DNA from: an uncultured Porphyromonadaceae bacterium | GTDB taxonomy: Bacteria; Bacteroidota; Bacteroidia; Bacteroidales; Muribaculaceae | Direction: 5' to 3' | DNA: 64,000 bases | NCBI GenBank assembly: GCA_900548975.1 | Contig: URMS01000004.1 | Span: 70,310 to 134,309 of the forward strand | Part shown: positions 50,541 to 58,742 of the stretch, piece after piece | Numbering within the stretch: the stretch's first letter is position 1 | Layout: every line of letters begins with the position of its first letter | Made by a program: the position numbers and the translations under genes | Notes under the pieces: model-generated | What the model was told of the DNA's origin: nothing | The model's database searches: none | The model's input: only the letters and a program-made list of their open reading frames with translations

Positions 50541-51188
50541 TTAACTTTTTTTAGCCATTGAGGAAATCTCTATTACCTCGGTTCCGGGGAAATGCGAGGC
50601 GAGGTAGCGGCCGATGAATCCGAGGGTGTCGGCGGCGATAATGGGGTCGTAGTCGAAGTGGTGGTTGAATACCACCGCACGCAGCTCTATTCCGCGCGCT
50701 TTCACGGCCTCAAGCGACAGTATGGTATGGTTGATGGAGCCGAGACGGGCGTTTGTCACCAGCACGAGGGGCAGATGCCGCGAAGCCACATAGTCGATGG
50801 TGAAAGTGCAGTCAGCGACAGGCACCATCAGACCGCCGGCGCCCTCGATGAGCACCGTGTCGTAGCGCTCGAGCAACCGGGCTGTGGAGCGGTCGACGAG
50901 TGTGAGGTCTATGTCGCGGCCGTCGAGGCGTGCGGCCAGCTGTGCCGAAGCCGGGTAGGTAAATATGATGGGGGCCGTAGTGCCGTCGAGGTCTTCGGGC
51001 AGCGGGTCTATGCCGCAGAGGCGGCGATGGGCCTCGATGTCCTCGGAAGTGTCCCGGCAGCCGGTCTGTATGAATTTCTGCGTCGCCACACTCTCGCCGC
51101 AGTCCATGAGCCTGCGCGCGAGGAAGGCTGTGGCGTATGTCTTGCCGGCATCGGTGTCGATGCCGCTTATAAAAATGGCTTGTTTCAT
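50541..51188 (-). CDS. bioD: Dethiobiotin synthetase
   Basis: A 215-residue cytoplasmic ATP-dependent carboxylase that closes the ureido ring of dethiobiotin in biotin synthesis. The P-loop GIDTDAGKT is near residues 8-16, the substrate region KFIQTG follows at about 38, and the IEGAGGLMVP block is present. The start at 51188 is fixed by the P-loop position and by the 4-base ATGA overlap with the BioG-BioC gene; the open frame extends upstream in another gene's frame. bioA, bioB and bioF are not in the window. Confidence 0.93.
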   Translation of the reverse strand: MKQAIFISGIDTDAGKTYATAFLARRLMDCGESVATQKFIQTGCRDTSEDIEAHRRLCGIDPLPEDLDGTTAPIIFTYPASAQLAARLDGRDIDLTLVDRSTARLLERYDTVLIEGAGGLMVPVADCTFTIDYVASRHLPLVLVTNARLGSINHTILSLEAVKARGIELRAVVFNHHFDYDPIIAADTLGFIGRYLASHFPGTEVIEISSMAKKS

Positions 51189-52579
51189 TTTTTTCTCAAC
51201 AGAAAAAGAGTCGGTCGGTATGTTATGCGGTATTTGCCGTCGAGACTGCACGGCAGCGAAGCCAGAGCATGGCGCATGGCGGCCGCACCGACGCCGCGGC
51301 CGAGTGAATTGACTCCGGTGGCCTTGAGATGCCGGAATACATCGGCGGGGGCATCGAATTCCATGTCGACGGTATAGGTCTGCGCCTCGATACATTCGAA
51401 CACGCCTGGGGCGAGAGCCAGCCATTCGTCGGGTTCGAGCAGCGGCAGTCCGCGGCCGGTGGCGGATTCGACCTCACCAAGATTGCCAGCCGCATAAGTA
51501 CCTACGAGCAAGAGCCCTCCCGAAGTAAGCACTCGTGCACATTCGACTAAAAATCGAGATGGCGAATTGAACCACTGCACTGTCGAGGCGCTGGCTATGA
51601 AATCGGCCGATTCCGACGGTGTGCGCAGCAGCTGCAGCTCGGCATCGGTCTTGCGGAAAGGTCGCCCGGCGCCCGACACAGGAGCATCGGCGGCGATGTC
51701 CCACATCTCGAGCGTGCCGAAGCGGCCGGCAAAGCCGTCGAGTACGCGGGTGAGCTTACCTGTGCCCGAACCTATCTCGATAGTGCGCGAACCGCGGCGG
51801 CACATATGGGCCGGAACACCGTGGCGCTCCATGACGCGCCGCATGCGCTCCACCAGCCCGTCCTGCACGGCGGCATTGCCCTCGTACGACGACGCCCCGG
51901 AGGCAAAACGGCTGCCGGTAAGGTCCTTGTCGAGCACAAAACGGTCGATTATCACTTGGAAATCGGGCAGATGAGCGCCGTCGAGCATAGTGCGCGGCGT
52001 CCCTTCCCACGCCCGCCACTGGTTGGCGGCCGGGAATATGGCGTCATCGCGGCATATGAGCGCGCGGTCGAAGCGCATATCGGGCGTCTGGGCGAAAAAG
52101 TCATCGGGAAGGAATGCGGCGAGCTCCTGCCTCAGTTCATCGACAGAACGGCGCGGCATATCGGCGGCAAAGCGGTCGAAAGCGGCACGCGAGCCGGCCA
52201 CACGGCGGTAGAATTTAGTGAGATTGCGCTCGTCGAGGCCGTCGAGAGTGCCCCGGAATATTACTTCGGGAATACCCCGCTGATTATCGACGGGTGTCAC
52301 CGTGCCGTTGACGGCAAGCCTCAGAGTGGTGCGGGCCGCGATCGGCGCCGAAGCGACAGCCGCGGCATACACGCCGAGCGACCATGCCACAACGCAAATT
52401 TCGTCGTAGCCGGCGGCGCAACTCCAGTTGAGCGAATAGTCGCGGTAATCCCATACTATCAGTATATCGTAGCCGGGGCGGTGAAGATGCGCGAAAGGAG
52501 CGCTGTCCATGGCCCAGCCTGCAAAAACGACTATCAGCCGACGGTTGTTATTTTCTTTATATACAAATCTGCACTGCAT
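51185..52579 (-). CDS. bioC: BioG-BioC fusion: pimeloyl-ACP methyl esterase and malonyl-ACP methyltransferase
   Basis: A 464-residue bifunctional enzyme of the biotin precursor pathway. The N-terminal BioG (DUF452) alpha/beta hydrolase has VVFAGWAMD and the nucleophile elbow AWSLGVYAA. The C-terminal methyltransferase, from about residue 220, has the SAM motif IEIGSGTGKLTRVL, followed by a FIASASTVQWFNSP block typical of BioC. BioC adds a methyl ester that lets malonyl-ACP enter fatty-acid elongation, and BioG removes it from pimeloyl-ACP. One polypeptide therefore both installs and removes the mask. Start 52579 avoids overlap with the exporter gene; 52603 is an alternative. Such fusions are known in Bacteroides. 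Confidence 0.88.
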   Translation of the reverse strand: MQCRFVYKENNNRRLIVVFAGWAMDSAPFAHLHRPGYDILIVWDYRDYSLNWSCAAGYDEICVVAWSLGVYAAAVASAPIAARTTLRLAVNGTVTPVDNQRGIPEVIFRGTLDGLDERNLTKFYRRVAGSRAAFDRFAADMPRRSVDELRQELAAFLPDDFFAQTPDMRFDRALICRDDAIFPAANQWRAWEGTPRTMLDGAHLPDFQVIIDRFVLDKDLTGSRFASGASSYEGNAAVQDGLVERMRRVMERHGVPAHMCRRGSRTIEIGSGTGKLTRVLDGFAGRFGTLEMWDIAADAPVSGAGRPFRKTDAELQLLRTPSESADFIASASTVQWFNSPSRFLVECARVLTSGGLLLVGTYAAGNLGEVESATGRGLPLLEPDEWLALAPGVFECIEAQTYTVDMEFDAPADVFRHLKATGVNSLGRGVGAAAMRHALASLPCSLDGKYRITYRPTLFLLRKK

Positions 52580-52586
52580 CGGAAGA

Positions 52587-53228
52587 CTACAAGTAATCGA
52601 CAAATGCCGTCGTCACCCCCACCACGGCCATGGCCGCCAGCAGTATTCCGATAATACGGTTTATAAGCTTGAGCGAACGCACGTTGATCCGTTTGCCAAG
52701 GTGTGCCACAAGGGCCGTGATTCCGTACCACCACAGCAGAGCGCCCGCGAATATCGACACGTAGGCTACGATGTAATGGTGGACTCCATATTCGGGCTGA
52801 ATGAGAGTGAACTGTGCAAACAGACCTATTATAAAGAACAGAATCAACGGATTGGAGAATGTGAGCAGGAAGCCGGTGACCACGTCGCTCCAGTAGCTCG
52901 GAGCATTGACTGTACCGGCGGTCTTGAGCGCACGGGTGGGATTCTTCCTGAAAAGATAGATACCGAAAACTGCAAGCACTATGCTGCCCACAACCTGAAT
53001 GGCGAACTGATGGGAATCGATGAATCCGGTGATGAAACTAAGGCAGAAACCCGTCAGCAGGCAGTAGGCGAGATCGCTAAGAGCGGCGCCTATACCTGTG
53101 AAAAATGCCGGCCAGCGACCCTTGCTGAGAGTGCGTTGGATCACCAGCATGCCGATCGGACCCATCGGTGCCGATATGAGGGCGCCAATGCCGATACCTC
53201 GTGGCAATATGTAGAGTATCTGCTCCAT
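52587..53228 (-). CDS. LysE/RhtB-type membrane exporter
   Basis: A 213-residue protein with about six membrane helices. The N-terminus (LPRGIGIGALISAPMGPIGMLVIQRTLSKGRW) matches the LysE family, with the conserved PMGPIG turn. Known relatives export amino acids; the substrate here is unknown. The start at 53228 (MEQILYILP) follows the -7 box by 16 bases and leaves the longer frame within the promoter. It precedes the BioG-BioC gene by 7 bases and likely heads that operon; a link to biotin precursors cannot be shown from sequence. Confidence 0.83.
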   Translation of the reverse strand: MEQILYILPRGIGIGALISAPMGPIGMLVIQRTLSKGRWPAFFTGIGAALSDLAYCLLTGFCLSFITGFIDSHQFAIQVVGSIVLAVFGIYLFRKNPTRALKTAGTVNAPSYWSDVVTGFLLTFSNPLILFFIIGLFAQFTLIQPEYGVHHYIVAYVSIFAGALLWWYGITALVAHLGKRINVRSLKLINRIIGILLAAMAVVGVTTAFVDYL

Positions 53229-53244
53229 TTTTTTAACGCGAATG

Positions 53245-53252
53245 CAAAAATA
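53245..53252 (-). promoter_or_regulatory. -7 box of the exporter-bioGC-bioD operon (minus strand)
   Basis: The minus strand reads TATTTTTG, ending 16 bases before the ATG at 53228. No BirA-like operator was recognised near it. Confidence 0.6.
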
Positions 53253-53307
53253 CACAAAGCAACGCAATTTCCGGTCCTCCGACAAGGGAAATATTGTTTT
53301 TTTATCC

Positions 53308-53315
53308 TAAATTTG
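53308..53315 (+). promoter_or_regulatory. -7 box of the MORN-GH25 gene, 6 bases from the start codon
   Basis: TAAATTTG matches TAnnTTTG. With the start ATG at 53322, transcription would begin at or next to the start codon, giving a leaderless mRNA. Confidence 0.55.
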
Positions 53316-53321
53316 CACCTT

Positions 53322-54305
53322 ATGAAACACTCTGTCCTCTTCCATATACGTTTTTACATCATTCTGGCAGCCCTGCTTCAGAGCTTCGGACCGGCGTGGG
53401 GAGCCGAGGGCGAATTGCGCACTTCGCGATATGTATATACCGGCGGAGTGGCCGACGGCAAGCAGCACGGATTCGGTATATGCCGCTACACCAACGACGA
53501 CATCTACACCGGCTACTGGAACATGGGCTACAAGGAAGGCCTCGGACGGATGGAATTCGCCAACGGCACCATGGATTTCGGCCGATGGCGCCAGGGCATT
53601 CTCAACAAGCCCAAAGGGCGCAAATTCAAGCCCGGCAAACGATGCTACGGCATCGACGTGGCCAAATATCAGGGCAAAGTCGACTGGACAGCCCTGTCGC
53701 TGCCGGCACGCGCCGACGGCACCATATCGGCCTCAGGCAAGAACGCCCCCTATCTGCAGCCGGTGCTTTTCGCGCTGATAAAAAGCACCGAGGGTGTTAC
53801 CATAAAAGACCCGTACTTCGACCGTAACTTCGCCGCGGCCAAGGCTGCCGGAATAATCCGCGGCGCCTATCATTTCCTCAGTGTAAACTCGCCGGTCGAA
53901 GAACAGGTGCAGTTTTTCATCGACAATACCCCGCTTGAGAAAGGCGACCTTCCCCCGGTGCTCGATCTCGAAATAAGCAAGAAAACCATGCAGCAACAGC
54001 ACGAGAAAGTGTGCCGCATGGCTCTGGAGTGGCTAAAAGCCATCGAGAAGCACTACGGGGTAAAGCCCATCATATATACCTACGAAAACTACTACAAAGA
54101 CTACCTCAAGGGCCACGGATTCGACAAATACGACTTCTGGATAGCGCGCTACGGCGCCGAACCGTCGGCACGGAAATGGGAGATATGGCAGCTCACCGAC
54201 AAGGGAACCGTATCGGGCATCGGCCACAAGGTAGACATCGACCTCTTCCGGGGTTCGTACAAAGACCTTAAAAAATATCTGAAGAAAAAAGGAATACAGA
54301 AATGA
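53322..54305 (+). CDS. MORN-repeat and GH25 lysozyme-like (muramidase) protein
   Basis: A 327-residue exported protein. After the signal peptide (FYIILAALLQSFGPAWG) come about three MORN repeats (YTGGVADGKQHGFGICRY, IYTGYWNMGYKEGLGRMEF), then a GH25 domain starting at CYGIDVAKYQG. Catalytic acidic residues are in YGIDV and PPVLDLEI; ALIKSTEG, GAYHFLS and DFWIARY are further GH25 blocks. It would cut glycan strands of peptidoglycan, perhaps for cell-wall remodelling. The start at 53322 is fixed by the signal peptide; the frame is open far upstream but crosses other genes. Its last codons overlap prsW by 4 bases. Confidence 0.87.
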   Translation: MKHSVLFHIRFYIILAALLQSFGPAWGAEGELRTSRYVYTGGVADGKQHGFGICRYTNDDIYTGYWNMGYKEGLGRMEFANGTMDFGRWRQGILNKPKGRKFKPGKRCYGIDVAKYQGKVDWTALSLPARADGTISASGKNAPYLQPVLFALIKSTEGVTIKDPYFDRNFAAAKAAGIIRGAYHFLSVNSPVEEQVQFFIDNTPLEKGDLPPVLDLEISKKTMQQQHEKVCRMALEWLKAIEKHYGVKPIIYTYENYYKDYLKGHGFDKYDFWIARYGAEPSARKWEIWQLTDKGTVSGIGHKVDIDLFRGSYKDLKKYLKKKGIQK

Positions 54306-55003
54306 TGACCCTCCTTATTATCTGTGTCGCGCTGGCTCCCGCCGTAATTCTCGCCTGCATCATGATACGGCGCGACAACACAGAGCCCGAGCCCCGCAAA
54401 TGGCTCATCGGTTCGGCCGGCTTAGGGGTTGTGGCGGCACTGGCATCCATCATATCGGTGATGCTCACATTGCCCGATTTCGAAGTCGACCGCTTCGGCA
54501 CCGCCATAGTAAATGCCTTCTGCCGGGCCGCCATTCCCGAAGAGTGCTTCAAGCTGCTGATGCTCTTTATCGTGGCAAAATGCTGCGAGAGCTTCAACGA
54601 AATTTTCGACGGCATCATCTACGCCGTGTGCATATCCATGGGCTTCGCCGGTTTCGAAAATGTGCTCTATCTCTTCGACGCAGGCTCGGGATGGATAGTC
54701 ACGGGTATTCTCCGGGCTCTTATATCGGTGCCGGGGCATTATTTCTTCGCCATTCTCATGGGCGCCTTTTTCTCGCTGGCATGGTTCGATCCGAGGCACC
54801 GCACCCGCAACGCCTTTCTGGCGCTCGCCCTGCCGGTAACGGCCCACGGCATCTTCGACAGCCTGCTCATGGCTTCTCCCATCGAGCCTCTTATCGGAAC
54901 CGGACTCATCGTAGTGTTCTTTATCTTCCTGCGCCGCCTGCGCAAGTACGCCTCCCGCCTGGTGGCCGAACGGCTCGAGATGGACGAGAGGCGCACTTCC
55001 TGA
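54302..55003 (+). CDS. PrsW-family intramembrane protease
   Basis: A 233-residue polytopic membrane protein. The glutamate pair Glu80-Glu81 in IPEECFK, the FDGIIYAVCISMGFAGFENVLY helix, the PGHYFF motif and the C-terminal AHGIFDSL motif match the PrsW/abortive-infection membrane metalloprotease pattern. In Bacillus, PrsW cleaves an anti-sigma factor; no anti-sigma gene is next to it here. It overlaps the GH25 gene by 4 bases, so the two are coupled and may both serve cell-envelope stress. It converges directly on the GH43 gene with no gap between stops. Confidence 0.85.
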   Translation: MMTLLIICVALAPAVILACIMIRRDNTEPEPRKWLIGSAGLGVVAALASIISVMLTLPDFEVDRFGTAIVNAFCRAAIPEECFKLLMLFIVAKCCESFNEIFDGIIYAVCISMGFAGFENVLYLFDAGSGWIVTGILRALISVPGHYFFAILMGAFFSLAWFDPRHRTRNAFLALALPVTAHGIFDSLLMASPIEPLIGTGLIVVFFIFLRRLRKYASRLVAERLEMDERRTS

Positions 55004-56062
55004 TCAACGACGCCGCGGCCGACGATTGGCGCGCCAGTATTCTTCCAGGCGGTCGGCCTCATCGGCGGTCAGGTGCACCACAGCTCCGTGTTTGGGCGAG
55101 CTGAATCCGACGGTCTTCATCGGGCCTTCGTTGAAGCGGCCCAGAGGCTCGAATGTCTCGAAATCGGTCGTTTCGACAAAGCCGAAATTATGGGGCGAGA
55201 TGCTGTAGATGTCGTACATCAGTACCCAGCGGTCCTCGCCTATGCGCTTCCATACATTGGGTGCCTCGCAGGCTCCGTCTTCAGTATCAATCCAGTCGGC
55301 ACGGTACTCCCAGCCCCCGTCGGGACGGTCGGACACGCCCTGTTTGATGCCCGGCGTGCCGTCGTGGGCCACATAGTGGAGGTAGTATTTCCCGTCGTGA
55401 TAGCTTATGTCGCCGTCGATTGCCGAGCAGGCACTGTCGGGATACACATAGAGCAGCCGCGGCTCGGTCTCGATACGGTCGAAATCGTCGTTCACATATG
55501 TATAGTACAGCTTGTTCGGCTGTCGGCCGTGACGCATGGTAAGATATACCATCAGCTTGTCCTTGTCACGGTCATACACTGTCTCCGGCGCCCAGGCGCA
55601 TCCTATGTCTTCCCAACCCGGCACGGTGTCGAAATTCACCACCGAGCGCTTCCAGTTGATAAGATCGTTCGATTTCATCAGCACCAGACCGCGGTTGTTA
55701 CCCCAGGCGTATTCCTCGTAGGGCCGCTCCCATTCGGTGTCGCGATATCCCTCGCGCTGAGCATAGATATGCAGATCGGTCATGGCGAGGTAGAAAGCGC
55801 CGTCGGGTCCGCGATAGATATGCGGATCGCGGATGCCATGCTGCAAGGCTATGGTATCGCCGGCGACGACTGGGTCGCCTTCGTTCAGAGCGGTAAATGT
55901 GTAGCCGTCGCGGCTCAATGCCATATGCAGACTATGGGTATCGTCGCTATGGTAAACCATGAGATAAGCCGACATATCGTCTTCCGACGGAATCGAGACC
56001 GCACTACCGCATGACGAAAGCGCTATACATAGAAACGAGGGGATAATTGAGCGATAATTCAT
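55004..56062 (-). CDS. Stand-alone GH43 lipoprotein
   Basis: A 352-residue lipoprotein (Cys18 in ALSSCGS) with one GH43 propeller. Asp79 in GIRDPHI is the expected base, AIDGDI the second Asp and DGACEAPNVWK the acid region. The architecture and several blocks (NNRGLVLMKSNDLINW, YEFxET-like FVETTDFETFE, KHGAVV) follow the N-terminal domain of the tandem GH43 in the glycan locus, so it looks like a separate duplicate. It is outside any SusC/D locus and 38 bases downstream of a CDF transporter gene on the same strand. The likely activity is removal of arabinose or xylose side groups. Confidence 0.8.
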   Translation of the reverse strand: MNYRSIIPSFLCIALSSCGSAVSIPSEDDMSAYLMVYHSDDTHSLHMALSRDGYTFTALNEGDPVVAGDTIALQHGIRDPHIYRGPDGAFYLAMTDLHIYAQREGYRDTEWERPYEEYAWGNNRGLVLMKSNDLINWKRSVVNFDTVPGWEDIGCAWAPETVYDRDKDKLMVYLTMRHGRQPNKLYYTYVNDDFDRIETEPRLLYVYPDSACSAIDGDISYHDGKYYLHYVAHDGTPGIKQGVSDRPDGGWEYRADWIDTEDGACEAPNVWKRIGEDRWVLMYDIYSISPHNFGFVETTDFETFEPLGRFNEGPMKTVGFSSPKHGAVVHLTADEADRLEEYWRANRRPRRR

Positions 56063-56100
56063 TATATTGGTTTATTTCATATTATTTGTACGCAATCCTT

Positions 56101-56994
56101 TCAAACATCATTAATCGGCTCCATGTGTATGGTAATGATTGCCGACTGTCCGAAACGCTTCTTAAGCCTTCTTTCAGCCTCTGACACCAGACTATGAGCC
56201 TGGCGCAGACTCATACCGCCATCCATCTTGGCATGGAAATCTACAGCCACTACATTACCTATCCTGCGGGTGCGCAAACGGTGCATGGCCCCGATGCCAT
56301 GCACACCCAGCACTATGTCGCATATTTCTTTTTCATCATCTTCCGACAACGAAGCTTCAAGCAGTTCGGCAATACTGGGTTTCATAACCTCGTATCCCGA
56401 TTTCACAATAAATACACTCACTGCGACTGCCGCAAGAGGATCGAGTATGCGCCATCTCGCACCTAAAAACATTGCACCGCCAACACCAACAAGCGTACCC
56501 AGCGATGAGAGGGCATCGCTCCGATGGTGCCAGGCATTAGCCATCACCGCCTGCGATTGCAGACGTCGGCCACATGCCACCGTATAGCGGTAGAGCCACT
56601 CTTTCGAAAATATAGACACAATAGCTATCACAAGCGCCAGAACAGTCGGCTGCGGAAGGATACGGCCCGATATACAGTCTATACACAGACGGGCCCCGTT
56701 TATAAACAGAGCTATACCTGCCAGAGCGAGAATAAGACCTATTACCATTGTTGCCATAGTCTCGAACTTGCCGTGCCCGTAACCATGGCCGCGGTCAAAC
56801 GGTTTGCCCGAAAGCCGGACAAACACAAGGACTATTACGTCGGTAACAAAATCAGACAGTGAGTGCACCGCATCAGCTACCAAAGCCGAACTGTGCCCCA
56901 CAACACCTGCAATAAATTTCAGCACAATAAGCACGGCATTGACTGCAGATCCGATCAGCGTTACTTTATATATTTCTTTTTCCCTTGTCTCCAT
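56101..56994 (-). CDS. CDF cation efflux transporter
   Basis: A 297-residue inner-membrane protein with about six membrane segments (IGSAVNAVLIVLKFIAG onward), the first metal site HSLSDFVTD, the HGYGHGKFE loop, the second site HHRSDALSS, and a C-terminal cytoplasmic domain from about residue 205. These are standard cation diffusion facilitator features for Zn, Mn or Fe export; the metal is not decided by sequence. The start at 56994 (METREKEIYKV) matches relatives; ATG 57003 is an alternative. It is upstream of the lone GH43 gene on the same strand. Confidence 0.9.
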   Translation of the reverse strand: METREKEIYKVTLIGSAVNAVLIVLKFIAGVVGHSSALVADAVHSLSDFVTDVIVLVFVRLSGKPFDRGHGYGHGKFETMATMVIGLILALAGIALFINGARLCIDCISGRILPQPTVLALVIAIVSIFSKEWLYRYTVACGRRLQSQAVMANAWHHRSDALSSLGTLVGVGGAMFLGARWRILDPLAAVAVSVFIVKSGYEVMKPSIAELLEASLSEDDEKEICDIVLGVHGIGAMHRLRTRRIGNVVAVDFHAKMDGGMSLRQAHSLVSEAERRLKKRFGQSAIITIHMEPINDV

Positions 56995-57012
56995 AACAAG
57001 CATAATAGAGTA

Positions 57013-57020
57013 CAAAGATA
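57013..57020 (-). promoter_or_regulatory. -7 box of the CDF transporter gene (minus strand)
   Basis: The minus strand reads TATCTTTG, with TTG at 57041-57043 as -33 (20-base spacer). The box ends 18 bases before the ATG at 56994. Confidence 0.7.
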
Positions 57021-57102
57021 AGATTCTTCTAATTGCAAAACAATTAAAAAATTGACAATGAAAAATAAGATGAAAAAAATTTGCCGGTAGAAATAAATTT
57101 TG

Positions 57103-57110
57103 TAATTTTG
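57103..57110 (+). promoter_or_regulatory. -7 box of the rplU-rpmA operon
   Basis: TAATTTTG matches TAnnTTTG and has a full TTTG -33 box at 57080-57083 with a 19-base spacer, the best match in the window. The leader to rplU is about 95 bases. Confidence 0.8.
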
Positions 57111-57120
57111 TGGGCTGAAT

Positions 57121-57204
57121 TTCCGCAATAGGCATGCAAAGAGAGGATGCGCTGCGTGTAGCCAACTCCGCCTCAGCGGGTTAACTTAATTACAATACAA
57201 CAAA
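57121..57204 (+). ncRNA. Possible structured leader of the rplU-rpmA operon
   Basis: The leader is GC-richer than the flanking promoter and can form AACTCCGC-CTCA-GCGGGTT with one bulged T shortly before the rplU start. Ribosomal protein leaders are often autoregulatory, but no named family was recognised. Confidence 0.3.
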
Positions 57205-57525
57205 ATGTACGTAATCGTAGAAATCCAGGGTCAGCAGTTCAAGGCCGAAAAAGATCGGTTCCTGTATGTTCACTACCTTGGTGAAAATGTAAAAGAAGGC
57301 GACAGCGTCGAATTCGACCGCGTTCTTCTTGCCGATGTAGACGGTGCCGTAAAAGTAGGTGCCCCCACAGTAGAAGGCGCAAAGGTGGTATGCGAAGTTG
57401 CTACCTCTCTGGTAAAAGGCGACAAAGTAATCGTTTTCAAGAAGAAACGTCGCAAAGGCTATCGTCGTAAAAACGGCCACCGCCAGTATTTTACCAAAAT
57501 CGTGATCAAAGACATCATTGCCTAA
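57205..57525 (+). CDS. rplU: Large ribosomal subunit protein bL21
   Basis: A 106-residue ribosomal protein starting MYVIVEIQGQQFKAEKDRFLYVHYL, the bL21 signature. The C-terminal basic block (KKKRRKGYRRKNGHRQYFT) contacts 23S rRNA. The gene order rplU-rpmA is universal in Bacteria. It is expressed from the strongest promoter-like sequence in the window, with a possible leader structure. Confidence 0.98.
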   Translation: MYVIVEIQGQQFKAEKDRFLYVHYLGENVKEGDSVEFDRVLLADVDGAVKVGAPTVEGAKVVCEVATSLVKGDKVIVFKKKRRKGYRRKNGHRQYFTKIVIKDIIA

Positions 57526-57551
57526 CCCCAGCTTAAAACCAATAAACCACT

Positions 57552-57815
57552 ATGGCACATAAAAAAGGCGTCGGTAGTTCTAAGAACGGCCGCGAATCTG
57601 AAAGCAAACGTCTGGGCGTGAAAATCTTCGGTGGCCAGTATGCCAAGGCCGGCAACATCATCAAACGCCAGCGTGGCACTGTACATCATCCCGGTCTGAA
57701 CGTAGGCATGGGCAAAGACCACACTCTTTATGCCCTCGTTAACGGCACGGTGCAGTTCACCGAAGGCCGCAACGGTCGTAAGTTCATCAACGTACAGCCC
57801 GTAGGCGAAGCATAA
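57552..57815 (+). CDS. rpmA: Large ribosomal subunit protein bL27
   Basis: An 87-residue ribosomal protein with the bL27 N-terminus MAHKKGVGSSKNGRES, where the tail reaches the peptidyl transferase centre, and the IKRQRGTVHHPGLNVGMGKDHTLYAL core. The N-terminus begins directly at AHKKG without the cleavable extension known in Firmicutes. It follows rplU by 26 bases and is closed by a 12-bp stem terminator. Confidence 0.98.
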   Translation: MAHKKGVGSSKNGRESESKRLGVKIFGGQYAKAGNIIKRQRGTVHHPGLNVGMGKDHTLYALVNGTVQFTEGRNGRKFINVQPVGEA

Positions 57816-57852
57816 ACCGCTTCCCGCCGTCAGGCATCCGAAAATCCAACAC

Positions 57853-57908
57853 ACAGCGAACTGCACAGCGTCCTGCAAGAGGCCGCACGGCAGTTCGCTG
57901 TCGTTTTA
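57853..57908 (+). terminator. Terminator of rplU-rpmA
   Basis: ACAGCGAACTGC (57853-57864) and GCAGTTCGCTGT (57890-57901) form a 12-bp perfect stem, followed by CGTTTT. Confidence 0.8.
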
Positions 57909-57921
57909 TCCATATACCATA

Positions 57922-58722
57922 ATGAAAAAGATCATTATCATAGCGGCCTCATCCATGTGCGCGCTCACCTCTTTTGCATGGAGCCAGAAGGGCCACGACA
58001 CCGTCGCGTACATAGCCGAGTGCCATCTCACTCAGGCCGCGGCCGACTCTGTGGCCGCAATCCTCGAAGGCAAATCGCCCGTGTACTGGGCCAACTGGCT
58101 CGACAACGCCAGCCATACCCCCGACTACGCCTACACCAAAACCTGGCACTACAAGAATATTAACGACGGCGTAAAATATGAGGATGCACCCGTCAACCCC
58201 GATGGCGACGCCGTGACAGCCATACGCGAACAGATATCGATTCTGGCCGACAGCGTGTCCACCCCCTCGCAAAAACAGCTCGCCATGAAGATACTGGTGC
58301 ATGTGGTAGGCGACCTTCACCAGCCGATGCACCTCGGCCATGAGACCGACCGCGGCGCCAACGACATAAAGGTACACTTCTTCGGACGCGACGCCAATCT
58401 GCACTCCGTGTGGGACGGCTCGATACTCAACAGCGGACATGCCTGGACATACACCGAATGGCAGAATCAGCTCGACCGCCTCACCCCCGAGCAGGAAGTA
58501 GCCGAGACTGCCGGAAATGTCGACGACTGGGCACGCCAGACCTACGAAATCGCAAAACGGGTCTACGACTATTTCCCCGCCGGAACAAAAATATCGTATA
58601 ACCAGGTTGCCGACTGGACGCCCTTAATCGAGCAGCAGGTACTCCGCGGAGGCCTCCGCCTGGCCCGCATCCTCAACGCCATCTACGACCCCGCCTCCAC
58701 CGACTCCCCCGCCAACTTCTAA
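57922..58722 (+). CDS. S1/P1-type zinc-dependent nuclease, secreted
   Basis: A 266-residue exported nuclease. The signal peptide ends just before Trp20 (SFAWSQKGHD), and the N-terminal Trp and His25 are zinc ligands in this family once the signal is removed. The other ligands are in DNASHTPD, KTWHYKN and HVVGDLHQPMHLG-H-TDRGAND (three-Zn site). It would degrade single-stranded nucleic acids outside or in the periplasm for phosphate and nucleoside supply. Length is typical. It starts 14 bases after the rpmA terminator and ends with a strong bidirectional terminator. Confidence 0.9.
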   Translation: MKKIIIIAASSMCALTSFAWSQKGHDTVAYIAECHLTQAAADSVAAILEGKSPVYWANWLDNASHTPDYAYTKTWHYKNINDGVKYEDAPVNPDGDAVTAIREQISILADSVSTPSQKQLAMKILVHVVGDLHQPMHLGHETDRGANDIKVHFFGRDANLHSVWDGSILNSGHAWTYTEWQNQLDRLTPEQEVAETAGNVDDWARQTYEIAKRVYDYFPAGTKISYNQVADWTPLIEQQVLRGGLRLARILNAIYDPASTDSPANF

Positions 58723-58742
58723 TCACCACTTTAACAGTCATA

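Noticed and set aside
51189..51425. An N-terminal extension of BioD
   Set aside because: It is out of frame within the BioG-BioC gene; the P-loop and the ATGA overlap fix the start at 51188.
52509..53321. An N-terminal extension of about 270 residues for the GH25 protein
   Set aside because: It crosses the LysE exporter gene antisense, and a signal peptide and promoter mark the real start at 53322.
57045..57165. A 57-residue N-terminal extension of the CDF transporter
   Set aside because: A promoter with both boxes lies at 57013-57043, downstream of that start, and relatives begin at about METREKEIYKV.
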